In this document: positions 14,326 to 14,630 of the stretch, piece by piece | Numbering within the stretch: position 1 is the stretch's first letter | How the letters are laid out: every line of letters starts with the position of its first letter | NCBI GenBank assembly: GCA_902500695.1 | Contig: CABVRQ010000077.1 | Span: 3,010-17,639, forward strand | Direction: 5' to 3' | DNA: 14,630 nt | DNA from: an uncultured Nitrospira sp. | GTDB lineage: Bacteria > Nitrospirota > Nitrospiria > Nitrospirales > UBA8639 | Position numbers and translations under genes: made by a program | Notes under the pieces: model-generated | The model's input: the letters and a program-made list of their open reading frames with translations, nothing else | Told to the model about the DNA's origin: nothing | The model's database searches: none

Positions 14326-14378
14326 GTTCCCTCTCCCTACGAGGGGACTTATTTTTTTAAGAAAAAGCGCGAGGGAAA
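14326..14378. repeat. Stem-loop repeat copy B, outside the DUF559 domain
   Basis: Same-orientation, diverged counterpart of copy A, beginning 635 bases away. TTCCCTC (14327-14333) pairs perfectly with GAGGGAA (14371-14377), and CCCTC can alternatively pair with the nearer GAGGG (14341-14345). The block lies in the 258-base gap between the amidase stop and the DUF559 start, so the two copies bracket the DUF559 coding region. Confidence 0.6.
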
Positions 14379-14426
14379 TGAAGGACAGATCCGATCTTAC
14401 CGAGGACAAGTCAAATAGGCCCTGGG

Positions 14427-14630
14427 CTATTCATCTAAAAATCTCTTTGTGATCCCTCCATACGCATCAATGCGGCGATCGCGAAGGAAAGGCCAGTTAC
14501 GTCTGACTTCTTCAATGCGCTTGAGATCGATATCCACCACCAGCGTTTCTTCTTTCTCAACCGACGCTTGAGCCAGCACCACACCAAACGGATCACACAC
14601 AAACGAACTGCCCCAAAACTCCAACCCATC
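14427..14630 (-). CDS. aguB: N-carbamoylputrescine amidase, C-terminal fragment
   Basis: Partial gene: the frame runs off the right edge of the window (the last codons read Asp-Gly-Leu-Glu-Phe-Trp-Gly) and ends at 14427. The 67 visible residues match the C-terminus of carbon-nitrogen hydrolase family amidases of the AguB type: EFWGSSFVCDPFG, then LVVDIDLKRIEEVRRNWPFL and the closing RDRRIDAYGGIT. The Arg-Arg-Asn-Trp-Pro-Phe and Asp-Arg-Arg phrases are characteristic of this subgroup. The enzyme converts N-carbamoylputrescine to putrescine, carbon dioxide and ammonia, the step after agmatine deiminase, whose gene follows downstream on the same strand. The catalytic Glu-Lys-Cys triad lies outside the window. 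Confidence 0.9.
   Translation of the reverse strand, partial: DGLEFWGSSFVCDPFGVVLAQASVEKEETLVVDIDLKRIEEVRRNWPFLRDRRIDAYGGITKRFLDE

Overview
The window looks like chromosomal DNA from a Gram-negative bacterium with roughly balanced base composition. The gene set suggests Nitrospirota, and a Nitrospira-like genome is my best guess. The reasons are the Tad pilus genes, a membrane-anchored cytochrome c, an Slp-type outer-membrane lipoprotein, a DUF3391/HD-GYP protein, an APH-like/P-loop kinase fusion and an agmatine-to-putrescine pathway. The taxonomic call is inference from protein character, not from a marker gene. There is no rRNA, tRNA, CRISPR array or complete insertion sequence.

Layout. 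Positions 1-1459 (+) hold the end of a Tad/Flp pilus operon: the C-terminus of a von Willebrand factor A (TadG-like) protein and two TadE-like pseudopilins. After 337 bases without a gene comes a convergent kinase-like fusion protein (1797-3380, -). Diverging from it is a pair encoding a membrane-anchored monohaem cytochrome c and a small His-bearing periplasmic protein (3575-4529, +). A 470-base gap precedes an Slp-family lipoprotein (5000-5611, +). It converges on a secreted protein of unknown family with an acidic Pro/Glu-rich tail (5833-6684, -), and a very clear intrinsic terminator for the latter lies between them.

From 7134 to 9441 the minus strand carries a stand-alone receiver protein, a HAD-superfamily phosphatase (5'-nucleotidase-like), a possible small protein overlapping it, and an exported protein with a Lon-type (S16) protease domain but no ATPase. 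The plus strand resumes with a DUF3391 + HD-GYP protein (9738-11015), preceded by a perfect 18-bp palindrome that overlaps a second hairpin, and then a small secreted protein (11225-11557).

The right end (11656-14630, -) reads in transcriptional order: N-carbamoylputrescine amidase (partial), agmatine deiminase, and a beta-hydroxyacid dehydrogenase. The first two convert agmatine to putrescine; the third is coupled to the deiminase by an ATGA overlap. The most unusual object is the deiminase gene. Its reading frame begins with a complete DUF559 (Vsr-like PD-(D/E)xK nuclease-fold) domain joined in frame to a full-length agmatine deiminase. The DUF559 part is bracketed by two diverged, same-orientation copies of a roughly 50-bp stem-loop repeat, and one copy is translated as the linker. 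I read this as a DUF559 cassette inserted between the amidase and deiminase genes that captured the deiminase start.
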